NCBI GenBank assembly: GCA_004332335.1
Contig: SISS01000034.1
Coordinates: 1-58,458 of the forward strand
Reading direction: 5' to 3'
Length of the DNA stretch: 58,458 bases
Source: Methanoregulaceae archaeon UXB-2016
GTDB lineage: Archaea > Halobacteriota > Methanomicrobia > Methanomicrobiales > Methanospirillaceae
The translations under genes were made by a program, and so were the position numbers. Below, in pieces: positions 9,604-18,190 of the stretch. A model generated the notes under the pieces. It searched no databases and was not told the origin of the DNA. It saw only the letters and a program-made list of their open reading frames with translations. Positions within the stretch are counted from its first letter, which is position 1; each line of letters opens with the position of its first letter.

Positions 9604-10150
9604 GCTTCTCTCTCACGATCGCGACGCCAGGTTCGCACGGGCAAGTCTCTCCCGGCCGGAGCCCGCCGTCCTCCGCAGCTGCTCTCACGGGCAGGGAGAC
9701 GCCCGGAGCTCTTCCCGAGGCCCCGCTCAGAGAGGTGCTTCATGCAGATGATCGTGCCGATGCCGTCATCTTCGCACCATGCCTGAAGAGCGTGCGGAGT
9801 GGACGCCGACGAAGAACGTCTGCCTGAGTCCCCCCCGTCCCGGCGCGTGCCCTGGGAGAGCCTGCTGGGCGTGCCCCTACGGGAATAGGCATATGCAATC
9901 GATAATAAAAAGACCGACAATACCGGCTCGTGGATGGGGCTCGACATCGTAGTTCATGCTCTGAGGCACTATCCGCACGGCTCAGCAGGGATTGAACCAA
10001 TCGCAGAAGACCAGGAGCCTCCGGGCCGCGCTGTCATTTAAAAATGATTTTGTCTGATGATATACTTTTTGTTTATACATCTCTACAGGTCGCGGATCGA
10101 TCGCCTGGACCCGGGGGTGATGAAAAAAAAGAGTGATGAGGTGCCGTTGT
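9604..10150. other. 547-nt spacer with two AT-rich patches
   Basis: No convincing protein gene. AT-rich patches at about 9893-9922 (GCATATGCAATCGATAATAA) and 10037-10080 stand out in very GC-rich DNA and could hold promoters. The first may serve the leftward sensor kinase. The second has no obvious downstream gene on the plus strand, and the 3' end of the minus-strand ferritin-like gene lies at 10151. A small RNA between them is possible but unproven. Confidence 0.4.
10119..10136 (-). terminator. Poly-U terminator of ferritin-like gene
   Basis: An uninterrupted A-run at 10123-10130 on the plus strand reads as eight U in the minus-strand transcript, 15-30 nt after the stop codon. Archaeal RNA polymerase commonly terminates at such tracts. 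Confidence 0.6.
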
Positions 10151-11407
10151 TCAGCGGGCCACCATCAGACGAGATCCGAGGGCGCGGTCGGCGCGGTCGT
10201 TCATCTCGCGGAGGGCACGCTGGGGGGCTTCGCCGTTCGCGCGCTGGGCCAGCGCGCCGCCGTGCCGCTCGACCACCATATCGCTGGGCACCCCGCCGGC
10301 GTTTACGCGTCGCTGATAGAGGAACGAGGGCCACTCGTCGGGGAGGTCGCGGGTCCGTACATACTCCATCGTCCTGCCCACGGGCGCGAGGTCGACCTGC
10401 TCCTTGAGCACGCGGTTGACGTAGTCCTTGTTCTCCTTGAAGACGACCAGGGGCCCGATCCGGTCGGTGCCCATGACCTCCTCGATGCCCCGCTTCTCGT
10501 ACTTCATCATCAGGTCGTTGACTGCAGCAACATGCCCGATCTCGTCCTTGAGGAGGCGCTCCCAGATCACCTTCATCCACGGGTTCGTCTCGGTCTGGAG
10601 ATTCGAGTAGTAGAGATAGGCCTCGTTCAGCTGGATCAGGGCCGCCTTCTCGAGCATGGTCTCGTTCGGGTCGCCGAGCCCGCCGTACTGGGTCACGTGC
10701 TGCTCCTCGATCTCGGCGATCTCGGCGTAGAGGAGGCGCGGCAGGGGCTCGGCGAACATGGATCCGTGGGTCTTGTAGTAGAGCTCGGTCTGCTGCTCGC
10801 CGGCGGTGATCGTGTAGTAGTTCATCTTGGTCTTGATGTCGGCCGCATTCCGGTCGTAGTGCTTGCGCATGCTGTCGTCGGGGTTGCGGTGCTCGATGGC
10901 CGTGGGCCTCCCGGGCTTGATCTCGGTCTTGCCCTGGGTGATCGACTCGGGGTTCTTGCCCTCCATCAGCTCGAGCAGGCACGAGAACCGGAAGAGGTGA
11001 TCGAAGTCCTCGAGCAGGGCGAAGTCCAGGGTCTGTTGGACGTACGGATCGGGCTCGTTCTGCGCGAGGTCCGCGGTCAGGTCGACGGCGACCTGCTCGT
11101 AGCCGATCGTTGTCTCCATGATCGACTGCTCGACCGGGTTGAGCCAGTCGATCACCTGCTGGTGCTGGGAGTCGGCCCGCCGGATCGCGGCCAGCTGCCG
11201 CTTGACCTCGGGGTCAGAGCACATCCGATGGACATTGTGGCTGGTCAGGACCGCATTGGTCTCGATCCCGTTCATCAGGATGATCCGGGTCCGCGTGTAG
11301 GCGTCCACGCGGGTCTTGTCGTAGGGTTCGTTCACGATCCCGGTCCAGCTCATGGGCTGATCGTTGATCGGGGTCCCGTCCATATCAAAGGGTCTGAAGG
11401 CTGCCAT
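10151..11407 (-). CDS. Large ferritin-like (diiron) protein
   Basis: 418 residues. ATG at 11407 follows GGAGAG with 7-nt spacing, preferred over the ATG at 11452. Several helices carry Glu/His pairs of ferritin-like diiron proteins: LLEDFDHLFRFS, EIAEIEEQHVTQ (ExxH) and LLKDEIGHVAAV (ExxH), preceded by a long Glu-rich helix (NPVEQSIMETTIGYEQ). The fold is therefore probably a rubrerythrin/ferritin-type four-helix bundle with large extra segments at both ends. No rubredoxin domain is attached. Iron or oxidative-stress role is inferred from the fold; substrate is unknown. Monocistronic, with a poly-U terminator downstream and a palindrome upstream. Confidence 0.7.
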   Translation of the reverse strand: MAAFRPFDMDGTPINDQPMSWTGIVNEPYDKTRVDAYTRTRIILMNGIETNAVLTSHNVHRMCSDPEVKRQLAAIRRADSQHQQVIDWLNPVEQSIMETTIGYEQVAVDLTADLAQNEPDPYVQQTLDFALLEDFDHLFRFSCLLELMEGKNPESITQGKTEIKPGRPTAIEHRNPDDSMRKHYDRNAADIKTKMNYYTITAGEQQTELYYKTHGSMFAEPLPRLLYAEIAEIEEQHVTQYGGLGDPNETMLEKAALIQLNEAYLYYSNLQTETNPWMKVIWERLLKDEIGHVAAVNDLMMKYEKRGIEEVMGTDRIGPLVVFKENKDYVNRVLKEQVDLAPVGRTMEYVRTRDLPDEWPSFLYQRRVNAGGVPSDMVVERHGGALAQRANGEAPQRALREMNDRADRALGSRLMVAR

Positions 11408-11435
11408 GATCGTTCTCTCCGTTTTGAACTTTTTT

Positions 11436-11450
11436 GGCCGATTAACGGCC
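11436..11450. promoter_or_regulatory. Palindrome upstream of ferritin-like gene
   Basis: GGCCG-ATTAA-CGGCC, a perfect 5-bp inverted repeat with an AT-rich centre, lies 29-43 nt before the start codon where an archaeal operator or promoter-overlapping site would sit. No regulator can be named. Confidence 0.35.
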
Positions 11451-11501
11451 ATTACATTCTCGTACGGCCTCTGACGGGCAGCCTACCCCTGGCCCGATCC
11501 C

Positions 11502-11511
11502 ATAAATAGTT
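11502..11511 (+). promoter_or_regulatory. TATA-like box
   Basis: CATAAATAG about 35-40 nt before the ATG at 11544 is the only AT-rich element in the spacer and fits an archaeal TATA box for the DUF6125-like gene. Confidence 0.4.
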
Positions 11512-11543
11512 TGCCCGCACGTTCAAGCTCCGGAGATGGTGTG

Positions 11544-12059
11544 ATGGACGTCCGCCCGGAGACGATGGACAGGGAGACCCTGCGCGAATACCTCGACTTC
11601 CTCCTCTGGCACTATCGGGTCGTGGACGCGTTCTGGTTCATCGAGACCGCGGCAACGTCCGGTCAGGAGGCGGCCGAGGCCATGAACGAGCGCGTCTGGG
11701 GGCGGGTGGCCGGCATGGCCGCGAAGGATCTGCGCCGCCGCTTCGGGATCACCCGGACCGGCCTCGCCGGGTTCGTCGAGACGCTGCGGCTCTTTCCGTG
11801 GGCGATCATCGTGGGCTATACGATCGAGGAGCGACCGGAAGAGGTCGCGATCACGGTCCCGTCCTGCCCGTCACAGGAGGCGCGGCTCCGGCGAGGCCTC
11901 GGCGAGTACTTCTGCAGGGAGATGCACCGCGCCGAGTTCACCGCCTTTGCGCACGAGGTCGACCCGCGGATCCGGGTCGAGTGCCTCCACGCCCCGCCCG
12001 ACCCCCACCCGCCCGACGAGTACTGCTCCTGGCGGTTCACGATGGCGGAGGAGTCGTGA
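11544..12059 (+). CDS. DUF6125-like cysteine-containing protein
   Basis: 171 residues; ATG at 11544 follows GGAGATGGTG. The N-terminal half is helical ([20 protein letters not shown]). The C-terminal half has spaced cysteines ([20 protein letters not shown], then VECLHAPPD and EYCSWRF), a pattern found in proteins annotated DUF6125 in anaerobic archaea and bacteria. Function unknown; the cysteines suggest metal binding. Its TGA overlaps the GTG start of the next gene, so the two are co-transcribed. Confidence 0.65.
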   Translation: MDVRPETMDRETLREYLDFLLWHYRVVDAFWFIETAATSGQEAAEAMNERVWGRVAGMAAKDLRRRFGITRTGLAGFVETLRLFPWAIIVGYTIEERPEEVAITVPSCPSQEARLRRGLGEYFCREMHRAEFTAFAHEVDPRIRVECLHAPPDPHPPDEYCSWRFTMAEES

Positions 12060-12733
12060 ACCGGACGCGGATCGAGTGGACGGACTTCACCTGGAACCCG
12101 GTGACCGGGTGTCTCTATGCCTGCGACTACTGCTATGCCCGGAGGCTGACGGCGCGGTTCCCGGCCAACTTTCCGTCCGGCTTCGCCCCCGCGTTCCACC
12201 CCGAACGGCTCGAGCAGCCCTGCCGGGTGAAACGGCCGTCCCGGGTCTTCGTCTGCTCGATGGCCGACCTCTTCGGCCCTTGGGTCCCGGACGAATGGAT
12301 CAACGCGGTCATGGAGGTCGTCCGGGCCTGTCCGCGCCACACCTTTCAGTTCCTGACCAAGAACCCGGCGCGGTATGCGGCGCTCACGCTTCCCGAGAAT
12401 GCGTGGTACGGCACGACCGTGGACCGGACCGTCGTGCTCGACCGGATCGACGCCCTCCGACCTCTCAAGCGGACCACGTTCGTCTCGTTCGAGCCGCTCC
12501 TGGAGCCGCTGGACCCCGACCTCGAGGGGATCGATGCGCTCCTGATCGGGGCCCGCACCCAGCCCCTGCGCCTTCCCCCGCGGGAGTGGGTCGAGCGGCT
12601 CGTGGCGCGGGCGCGTGAGGCGGGCGCGGCGGTCTTCATGAAGGACAACCTCGCCGGGATCGGCCTGCCTCTTCTCCGGGAGCTGCCGGCAGGGGCGGAT
12701 GCAGCTCCTGCTCCCATCGATCGGACCGCCTAG
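12056..12733 (+). CDS. DUF5131 (phage Gp37/Gp68-like) radical-SAM-type protein
   Basis: 225 residues, GTG start overlapping the previous stop. It begins with the family's hallmark [14 protein letters not shown], and CLYACDYCY gives a CxxxCxxC cluster as in radical SAM enzymes. [17 protein letters not shown] and FQFLTKNP are further family signatures. Such proteins occur in phages and in cellular genomes. An Fe-S cluster and SAM chemistry are inferred from the cysteine motif; substrate unknown. It ends tail-to-tail with feoB (overlap 12730-12733). Confidence 0.8.
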   Translation: MNRTRIEWTDFTWNPVTGCLYACDYCYARRLTARFPANFPSGFAPAFHPERLEQPCRVKRPSRVFVCSMADLFGPWVPDEWINAVMEVVRACPRHTFQFLTKNPARYAALTLPENAWYGTTVDRTVVLDRIDALRPLKRTTFVSFEPLLEPLDPDLEGIDALLIGARTQPLRLPPREWVERLVARAREAGAAVFMKDNLAGIGLPLLRELPAGADAAPAPIDRTA

Positions 12734-14551
12734 GCAGCTCCGAGGATCGGCCCGAGCAGCCGGAAGGCGAACCCGCCGAGCAGGAGGGCGAGGCCGGTCT
12801 CGGCCACCGCGATCGCACCGGTCCGCCCCCATCCGAACTCGCGGGCGAGCGCGGCGAGGGTGGCGACGCAGGGCACGGAGATCATCGTGACGAGCGCGAG
12901 CACGACCAGCTGCACGGGCGCGAGGACCGTCGCCATATCGGTCGTCCCCATGATCACGTCGAGCATCAGGATCGTCAGTTCCTTGCGGACCATGCCCGCA
13001 AGGATCACGACACCCGCGATGGCCGGCAGGCCGAGCCAGCCCGTCGTGACCGGCGCCAGAAGCCCGCTGAGCAGGTCGAGCCAGCCGGCGGAGTAGGCCA
13101 CCTGGAGCAGAGCGCTGCTCAGAACGTACGCCGGCAGGACCATGACGAAGAGCGATCGCGTCCTCATCCATGTCTGTGCCAGGACGACCCGGAGCGAGGG
13201 GATGTGGTAGTCCGGCATCTCCGTCACGAGGCCTGTCGAGGTGCCCGGGAGGACTCTGGTCCCGATTCGCCCAACCACGCCGATCAGAACGAGGTCGAAG
13301 AGGTAGAGGGCGAGGGCCCACCAGACCCCGACCGTGGCCGCGACCAGCCCGAGGATCACAACCGTCCGCGCCGAGCAGGGGATGAGCGTGCACAGGACCG
13401 CTGCGATCAGCTTCTGCCGCCCCGTCTCCATGATCCGGCAGGCCCCGCAGGCCGGCACGCTGCACCCGTAGCCCACATGACCAGGGGTATGATCGCCTTG
13501 CCGTGGAGCCCGAGGGGGTGCATCACGCGGTCGAGCATCACCGAGATCCGGGTCAGGTACCCGGAATCCTCGATCACGGCCAGGAGCAGGTAGAACCGCA
13601 GCACGAACGGGACCACGAGTGTGACCCCCGCCCCGAGCCCCGTGTAGGCGCCGCTCCAGAGGAGCACGGGAAGGGAACCCTGCGTCACCGGATCGAGCGA
13701 GCCGAACAGGCCGAACGCTGCCACCAGGAGCTCGGAGAGACCGGCCCCGATGGTGAAGGTCCAGGCGAGAAGGCCGCCGAGGACCCCTGCAATCAGCAGG
13801 TACCCGAGCACCGGGTGCAGGGCGACACGATCGATCCGGTCCGCGATCCGGGGCGTGCCCGTCTTCCCGCCCTGGACAGCCGAGGCGATCGCCTCGGCCT
13901 GTTCGTACCGCTGGGTGCTGATCACGGTCCCGATCCGCGTCACGTACCGTACCTCGAGGGCCGTGCGCTCGGCCGTCGCCCTCGCGACGAGGGTCGGCGC
14001 AGAGGACTGGAAGAACCGGAGGAGTTCTTCGTCTCCCTCGAGGAGCTTGAGGGCGGCCCATCGGACCGGATAGGGCTGTTCGACTCCATCGAGGCCCGCG
14101 GCGAGGCCTTCGAGCGCGGCCTCGATCGCCGGCTCGTAGCTGAGCCGGCGCGGCAGGAGCCTCGGCCCCTCGGAGTCGGCGATCGTCTGTGTCAGCTCGC
14201 CGAGACCGCTCCCGCTCGTGCCCACGGTCCTGACCACTGGAAGGCCGAGCCGCTCTCCGAGGACGACCGGGTCAAGACGGATGCCGCGGCGCGCGGCCAG
14301 GTCGACCAGGTTGAGCGCGAACACCATGGGCAGTCCCAGCTCGAGGAGCTGGAGCGTGAAGAAGAGGTTCCGTTCGAGGGCCGTGGCGTCGACCACGTTG
14401 ACCACGAGCTCGGGCCGTTCGACGGTATTGCCCGGTCAGTTGCCGACCACCTGGGCCACCCCGGTCAGGCGCGTGAAGATGGAGCTCTTGCCCGCATTCG
14501 CGTTGCCGGCGAGGGCGAGCGGTGCGCGGTGCATCCGGGGCAGCCGCTCAT
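12730..14551 (-). pseudogene. feoB: Ferrous iron transporter B, multiply disrupted
   Basis: Pieces of FeoB lie in the right order. The Walker A GNANAGKSS follows a frameshift near 14505-14545 from the true start MSGCPGC. VGN is then followed by an in-frame TGA (14436-14438) where Trp or Tyr of the usual W/Y-PG stands. After PGNTVER the sequence jumps straight to PELVVNVVDATALERN, so about 60 residues with the G3 DxxG motif are missing. The G4 motif NLVD and the membrane domain continue. A second frameshift near 13474-13484 separates HGKAIIPLV from GYGCSVPACGACRIM. The C-terminal gate domain is complete to 12730. Three or four independent lesions favour a real pseudogene. The start overlaps feoA by ATGA. 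Confidence 0.8.
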
Positions 14552-14775
14552 GGCTGCGTCACCCCGTCATCGGCCAGAAAGATCTGGTCCGCGATCCCCC
14601 GATCTACGGCGATTGACGTCTGCCGCACGAGCAGCTCGACCGGCCCCGAGCCCGGGTGAGCCCGCACCAGGGTCAGCTCGGTGCCCGGTGTCAGCCCGAG
14701 ATCGGCCAGGCGCTGGCTCACGCGCTCCTCGCCGCGAATGAACCCGACCCGGCCGGACTGGCCGGCCGCCCTCAA
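14548..14775 (-). CDS. feoA: FeoA SH3-like ferrous iron transport protein
   Basis: 75 residues from a TTG start; no ATG or GTG is available before the in-frame TGA a few codons upstream. FeoA features are clear: GRVGFIRGEERVSQRLADLG, LTPGTELTLVRAHPGSGP and the final RGIADQIFL. The usual first strand is short. It precedes feoB and overlaps it by four bases. FeoA regulates or assembles with FeoB; with feoB broken its role here is uncertain. Confidence 0.8.
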   Translation of the reverse strand: MRAAGQSGRVGFIRGEERVSQRLADLGLTPGTELTLVRAHPGSGPVELLVRQTSIAVDRGIADQIFLADDGVTQP

Positions 14776-14917
14776 TTTAATGATTCAGGTCGACCGAAAC
14801 TTGGCCCCCGGGATCGGAGGGCGTATGCACGACCTTCTCTGCGAAGGTGCGCGAGAGGCTGATATTCAAGCCGGCCGGGCCCTGTCACGCAAATCTTTAT
14901 CCGCATCCCATGGTATT

Positions 14918-14925
14918 GGAGGTGA
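14918..14925 (+). promoter_or_regulatory. Strong Shine-Dalgarno deciding the start at 14934
   Basis: GGAGGTGA lies 8 nt before ATG 14934 and fixes that start over the upstream in-frame start at 14847. A TATA-like AAATCTTTATCC is at 14891-14902. Confidence 0.7.
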
Positions 14926-14933
14926 GAGGTACC

Positions 14934-15833
14934 ATGCCGAACGAGGAGCGCCAGGAGAGAGAAGCCGTCTTGGTGGTCGCGGCCGGGTCCCGCCGCGGTC
15001 GGCGGCTCTTCGAATCGATCCGCGATCTCCTCGAGGCAGGGGGGCTCCGCCTGGTCGGCACATATATGGTAGAGCGGACGGACGAGGCGGTTGCGCGGGT
15101 CCGTGAGGCGGTCGACAGTGGTGTCCCGCTCGTGATCGTCGGAGGCGGGGATGGGACCCTCCGAGCCGTCCTTCCGGCGATGGCCCGGCGCGAGGTCGTG
15201 CTCGGCGTCCTCCCGCTCGGGACCGCGAACAACTTCGCCCGGTCGATCGGGGTGCCCATGGACCTCGTCGCAGCGGTCGATGTGATCGTCGACGGCCGGG
15301 AGATCGTGGTCGACCTCGGTCTCCTCAACGGCAAGTTCTTTGCCAACAACCTCTCCATCGGATATTCGCGGGAGGTGATCCGCGCGACCCCCCGCGGGGT
15401 AAAGCGATGGCTCGGTTCGATCGGGTACGTCTTCTACGAGTTCGGGTACCTCCTCCGTCAGCGCCTCTTCTGCTGCACCATCACGACCGATGCGGGTCGG
15501 GAACGCTTCCTTACGCGCCAGCTGATGGTCGTGAACGGGACCCACCTCGGTACCCTTCCGATCGCGCCGGAAGCCAGGATCGACGACGGACTCCTCGACC
15601 TGCTCGCCCTCGCCTCGATCAGTCGATGGCAGGGGCTCCGGTTCTGGGCGCGGTTCGTGCTCGGGCTCCACCTGCGCGATCCCGAGATGCGCCGAACACG
15701 GGCCGCCCGGGCGACGATCGTGACCGATCCGCCCCGACCGGTGATCGTCGACGGTGAGAAGGGGCCGATGACGCCGATCGAGATCGGCGTGGCTCCCGGA
15801 GCTCTCCGCGTCATGACCGCCCGGCTCCTCTAG
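14934..15833 (+). CDS. Diacylglycerol/lipid kinase family protein (YegS-like)
   Basis: 299 residues. The nucleotide-binding loop GGGDGTLRAVLP starts at residue 70, followed by LGVLPLGTANNFARSIG, both diagnostic of the DAGK/NAD-kinase superfamily. The C-terminal domain has LLNGKFFANNLSIGYS and the late VIVDGEK motif of YegS/BmrU-type lipid kinases. The likely reaction is ATP-dependent phosphorylation of a lipid or lipid-like alcohol on the inner membrane face; the archaeal substrate is unknown. It stands alone, divergent from feoA and convergent with the polyphosphate operon. Confidence 0.85.
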   Translation: MPNEERQEREAVLVVAAGSRRGRRLFESIRDLLEAGGLRLVGTYMVERTDEAVARVREAVDSGVPLVIVGGGDGTLRAVLPAMARREVVLGVLPLGTANNFARSIGVPMDLVAAVDVIVDGREIVVDLGLLNGKFFANNLSIGYSREVIRATPRGVKRWLGSIGYVFYEFGYLLRQRLFCCTITTDAGRERFLTRQLMVVNGTHLGTLPIAPEARIDDGLLDLLALASISRWQGLRFWARFVLGLHLRDPEMRRTRAARATIVTDPPRPVIVDGEKGPMTPIEIGVAPGALRVMTARLL

Positions 15834-15840
15834 AGCATCA

Positions 15841-16026
15841 TCAGGACCTGGTGACGAGCAGCATGACCGTGATTGCGAGCATCGCTACGAGCAGGAGCGC
15901 CATCGTGCCCAGGGCCGGGGGATAGACCACCACGGCTGTGCCCACGAAGACTGCGGCCGCCAGGGTCTCGACAACCGCGAAGAGAGCGATCCGCCGCGGC
16001 GTTAGGTATCGGATTGGATAGTGCAT
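15841..16026 (-). CDS. Small two-helix membrane protein at the end of the ppk operon
   Basis: 61 residues beginning MHYPIRYLTPRRIALFAVVE, with two hydrophobic helices (about 14-34 and 40-58) separated by a Tyr-Pro-Pro turn. It overlaps the last 25 bases of ppx, so it is translationally coupled as the last gene of the polyphosphate operon. No family is recognised. Membrane location is predicted from hydrophobicity. Confidence 0.55.
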   Translation of the reverse strand: MHYPIRYLTPRRIALFAVVETLAAAVFVGTAVVVYPPALGTMALLLVAMLAITVMLLVTRS

Positions 16027-17594
16027 ACCTCTTCCTCCGGCACTGCTCGGTGCGCCGGGACCACGAGTTGCCGGCCGAAGACCCTGCAAAACGGCCCTGT
16101 CTGGTTCTCGACCCCCCACTGCTCCAGGTGGCATTCCCCGGGGCTCGTGATCACCAGGTGGACGGCCCTGCCGTGTTCCTCGAAGACGGCCGATTCCACG
16201 AGCCCCGAGTGGGTCCGGTCGAGGCTCTCGGCGAGCCGTAGCAGCACTGCCAGCTCCAGGACGGTCCGGCGATCGGGCTCGGCAACGGCGGAGAGCCCGG
16301 GATTCCGGCTGCCGGGGAACTTCTTTCGGTGAAACCGGGCGATCATGCCCATGATCGCGACCTCGCGCTCGTCGAACCCCAGCAGCTCCGCGTGCGTGAT
16401 GATATACTGGGAGTGGACCTGGTGGTCGGTGAACGAGATGAAGGTCCCGCAGTCGTGAAGAGTCGCTGCATACTCCATGAGTTCACGTTCTCCTTCCCCG
16501 ATCCGGTGAAGCCCGATCGTCCGCCCCGAGTCAAAGAGCTGTCGGGCAAGCCGGCGGACGTGATCGGCGTGCGCTTCTGCGCATCCGCACACCCGGGCAA
16601 GACGGGAGACCGATTGCTCGCGGACCGAGACAGCACCGTGCGGCGGCAGGTAGCCGTGCCGCAGGAGGTAGTCCACCAGGAGACCCTCTTTGAGCCCGCG
16701 GTTGGTGATCGTCACGGTCTCGAGTTCGAGATGCTCGAGGATCGACTCGAGGATGGCGGCCCCGGGCACGATGATATCGGCCCGGCCGGGATTCATCCCC
16801 GGCACCGCCCTGCGCTCCGTGAGCGTCAGGGTGAGCATATGCCGGGCAGCACGCCGCAGGCCTCTTCGTGTGAGGGAGACGGGCGAGTCGGCCACGGTAT
16901 TCGTCGACATCCCTCCGGAGACCTCGGCCAGGGTCTGGATCGTCCCCGAGGAGCCGATAACCCGGTGGACCCGATATTCACGAATCTGCTCGAGCGGCCG
17001 GACCAGGGTTGAGCGGCAATACTCGAGCATGGCCTGGTACTCGGCCGTCGAGTAGGCCCCTCCGCGGTCCCTCGGCGGAAAGAGTGCCCCGAGCCGGACC
17101 GCCCCGATCCTGGTGCTCGTCAGATGCCGGTGCGTGCAGGCGTCTCCGACGACGATCTCCGTACTCCCCCCGCCGATGTCGACGAAGAGTGCCGATGCTC
17201 CGTCGAGCATGAGCCCGCTCGAGACCCCGAGATAGATCAGCCGCGCCTCTTCGGGCCCCGAGACCACGTGGACATCGAGTCCCACCTCGCGCTTCAGGCG
17301 TTCGAGGAACGCTCCCTGGTTCGACGCCTCGCGGGTGGCCGACGTCGCGACGGCGACGAGCTCGGCGGCGCCGAACGAGCGGGCAAGGTCGACAAAGCGT
17401 CGGAGCACGCGGCTCGCTCGTTCCATGGCCGCCCCGGAGAGTCGTTCATCCGTCAGTCTCCCCTCCCCCAGGCGGATCGCTTCCTTCTGTTCGCTCAGGA
17501 CCGCGTACGATCCGTCAGGATGAATCCGCACGCAGAGCAGGCGGACCGAATTCGTCCCGATATCGAAGAAGGCGACCACCCGTTCGCGTTCCAT
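16002..17594 (-). CDS. ppx: Exopolyphosphatase / pppGpp phosphohydrolase
   Basis: 530 residues; ATG 17594 overlaps the stop of the preceding HD gene (TGATG). The N-terminal actin-like ASKHA domains show FFDIGTNSVRLL, then FVDIGGGSTEIVVGDA and IGSSGTIQTLAEV. The C-terminal third is an HD-type domain (ATLHDCGTFISFTDHQVHSQY, LLRLAESLDRTH), as in long Ppx/GppA enzymes. It removes terminal phosphates from polyphosphate. The order ppk1, CHAD, HD, ppx shows synthesis, binding and degradation encoded together. Confidence 0.92.
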   Translation of the reverse strand: MERERVVAFFDIGTNSVRLLCVRIHPDGSYAVLSEQKEAIRLGEGRLTDERLSGAAMERASRVLRRFVDLARSFGAAELVAVATSATREASNQGAFLERLKREVGLDVHVVSGPEEARLIYLGVSSGLMLDGASALFVDIGGGSTEIVVGDACTHRHLTSTRIGAVRLGALFPPRDRGGAYSTAEYQAMLEYCRSTLVRPLEQIREYRVHRVIGSSGTIQTLAEVSGGMSTNTVADSPVSLTRRGLRRAARHMLTLTLTERRAVPGMNPGRADIIVPGAAILESILEHLELETVTITNRGLKEGLLVDYLLRHGYLPPHGAVSVREQSVSRLARVCGCAEAHADHVRRLARQLFDSGRTIGLHRIGEGERELMEYAATLHDCGTFISFTDHQVHSQYIITHAELLGFDEREVAIMGMIARFHRKKFPGSRNPGLSAVAEPDRRTVLELAVLLRLAESLDRTHSGLVESAVFEEHGRAVHLVITSPGECHLEQWGVENQTGPFCRVFGRQLVVPAHRAVPEEEVCTIQSDT

Positions 17595-18190
17595 CAGTCT
17601 CGCTCCCGGACGATCCTGCATCGAAGTCCGCTGACCTGTTCGAGAAGGTCCGCCCTGGTCACCGTCTCGCTCACGGTCTCGGCCACGGGGCGTCGGACCC
17701 GGCAACGGACCGTGATCGTCTTCGCATCGAGGCCGCACCGGAGGTCCGTGACCACCTGTTCATGGTCATGGTCGAGCTCGTCCGCAAGGCGAAGCATCGC
17801 GCCGAGCCACCGTACCCTGGCCCCGTTCGCCTCGTCCATGGCACCGTAGACCGGATGGCGAGCCGGGTCGGGAAGAGACCGACGGTGATACCGGGCGACG
17901 AGGGCGACGATCGTACGGTCTGGCTCTTCGAACGGCAGGCTCCGATCGCTCCGGATCATCTCGCAGGAGCGGCGGTGGTGTCCCCGCCGGCCCCCGCTCC
18001 AACCGATGTCGTGAAGGAGGCCTGCCGAGACCAGGAGGTGCCGATCCGTGGACGCGAGGGCGTGGAGCTGGGTCAGGCCGTCGAAGAGACGCTCGGCCAG
18101 GAAGGCCACCTGTTCGGCATGTGCCGTGTCGCATGCGTACGAGCGCATCATGTCGCGAACACGGTCGACCACGGCCGGCTCACCCTTCAT
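17594..18190 (-). CDS. HD-domain phosphohydrolase resembling the Ppx C-terminal domain
   Basis: 198 residues; ATG at 18190 lies within the end of the CHAD gene. Metal-binding HD motif at SAGLLHDIGWSGGRRGHHRR, with downstream MLRLADELDHDHEQV. It resembles the HD module at the C-terminus of Ppx but stands alone, as if it were a second copy of that module. It probably hydrolyses a phosphorylated compound; a role in polyphosphate or nucleotide turnover is inferred only from the operon. Confidence 0.8.
   Translation of the reverse strand: MKGEPAVVDRVRDMMRSYACDTAHAEQVAFLAERLFDGLTQLHALASTDRHLLVSAGLLHDIGWSGGRRGHHRRSCEMIRSDRSLPFEEPDRTIVALVARYHRRSLPDPARHPVYGAMDEANGARVRWLGAMLRLADELDHDHEQVVTDLRCGLDAKTITVRCRVRRPVAETVSETVTRADLLEQVSGLRCRIVRERD

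Noticed and set aside
9600..9947. 115-codon minus-strand ORF upstream of the sensor kinase
   Set aside because: Arg/Ser-rich, no motif, no ribosome binding site; probably random in GC-rich DNA.
14436..14438. TGA as a selenocysteine codon in feoB
   Set aside because: The family has an aromatic residue there, no Sec-type context is seen, and other lesions in the gene point to decay.
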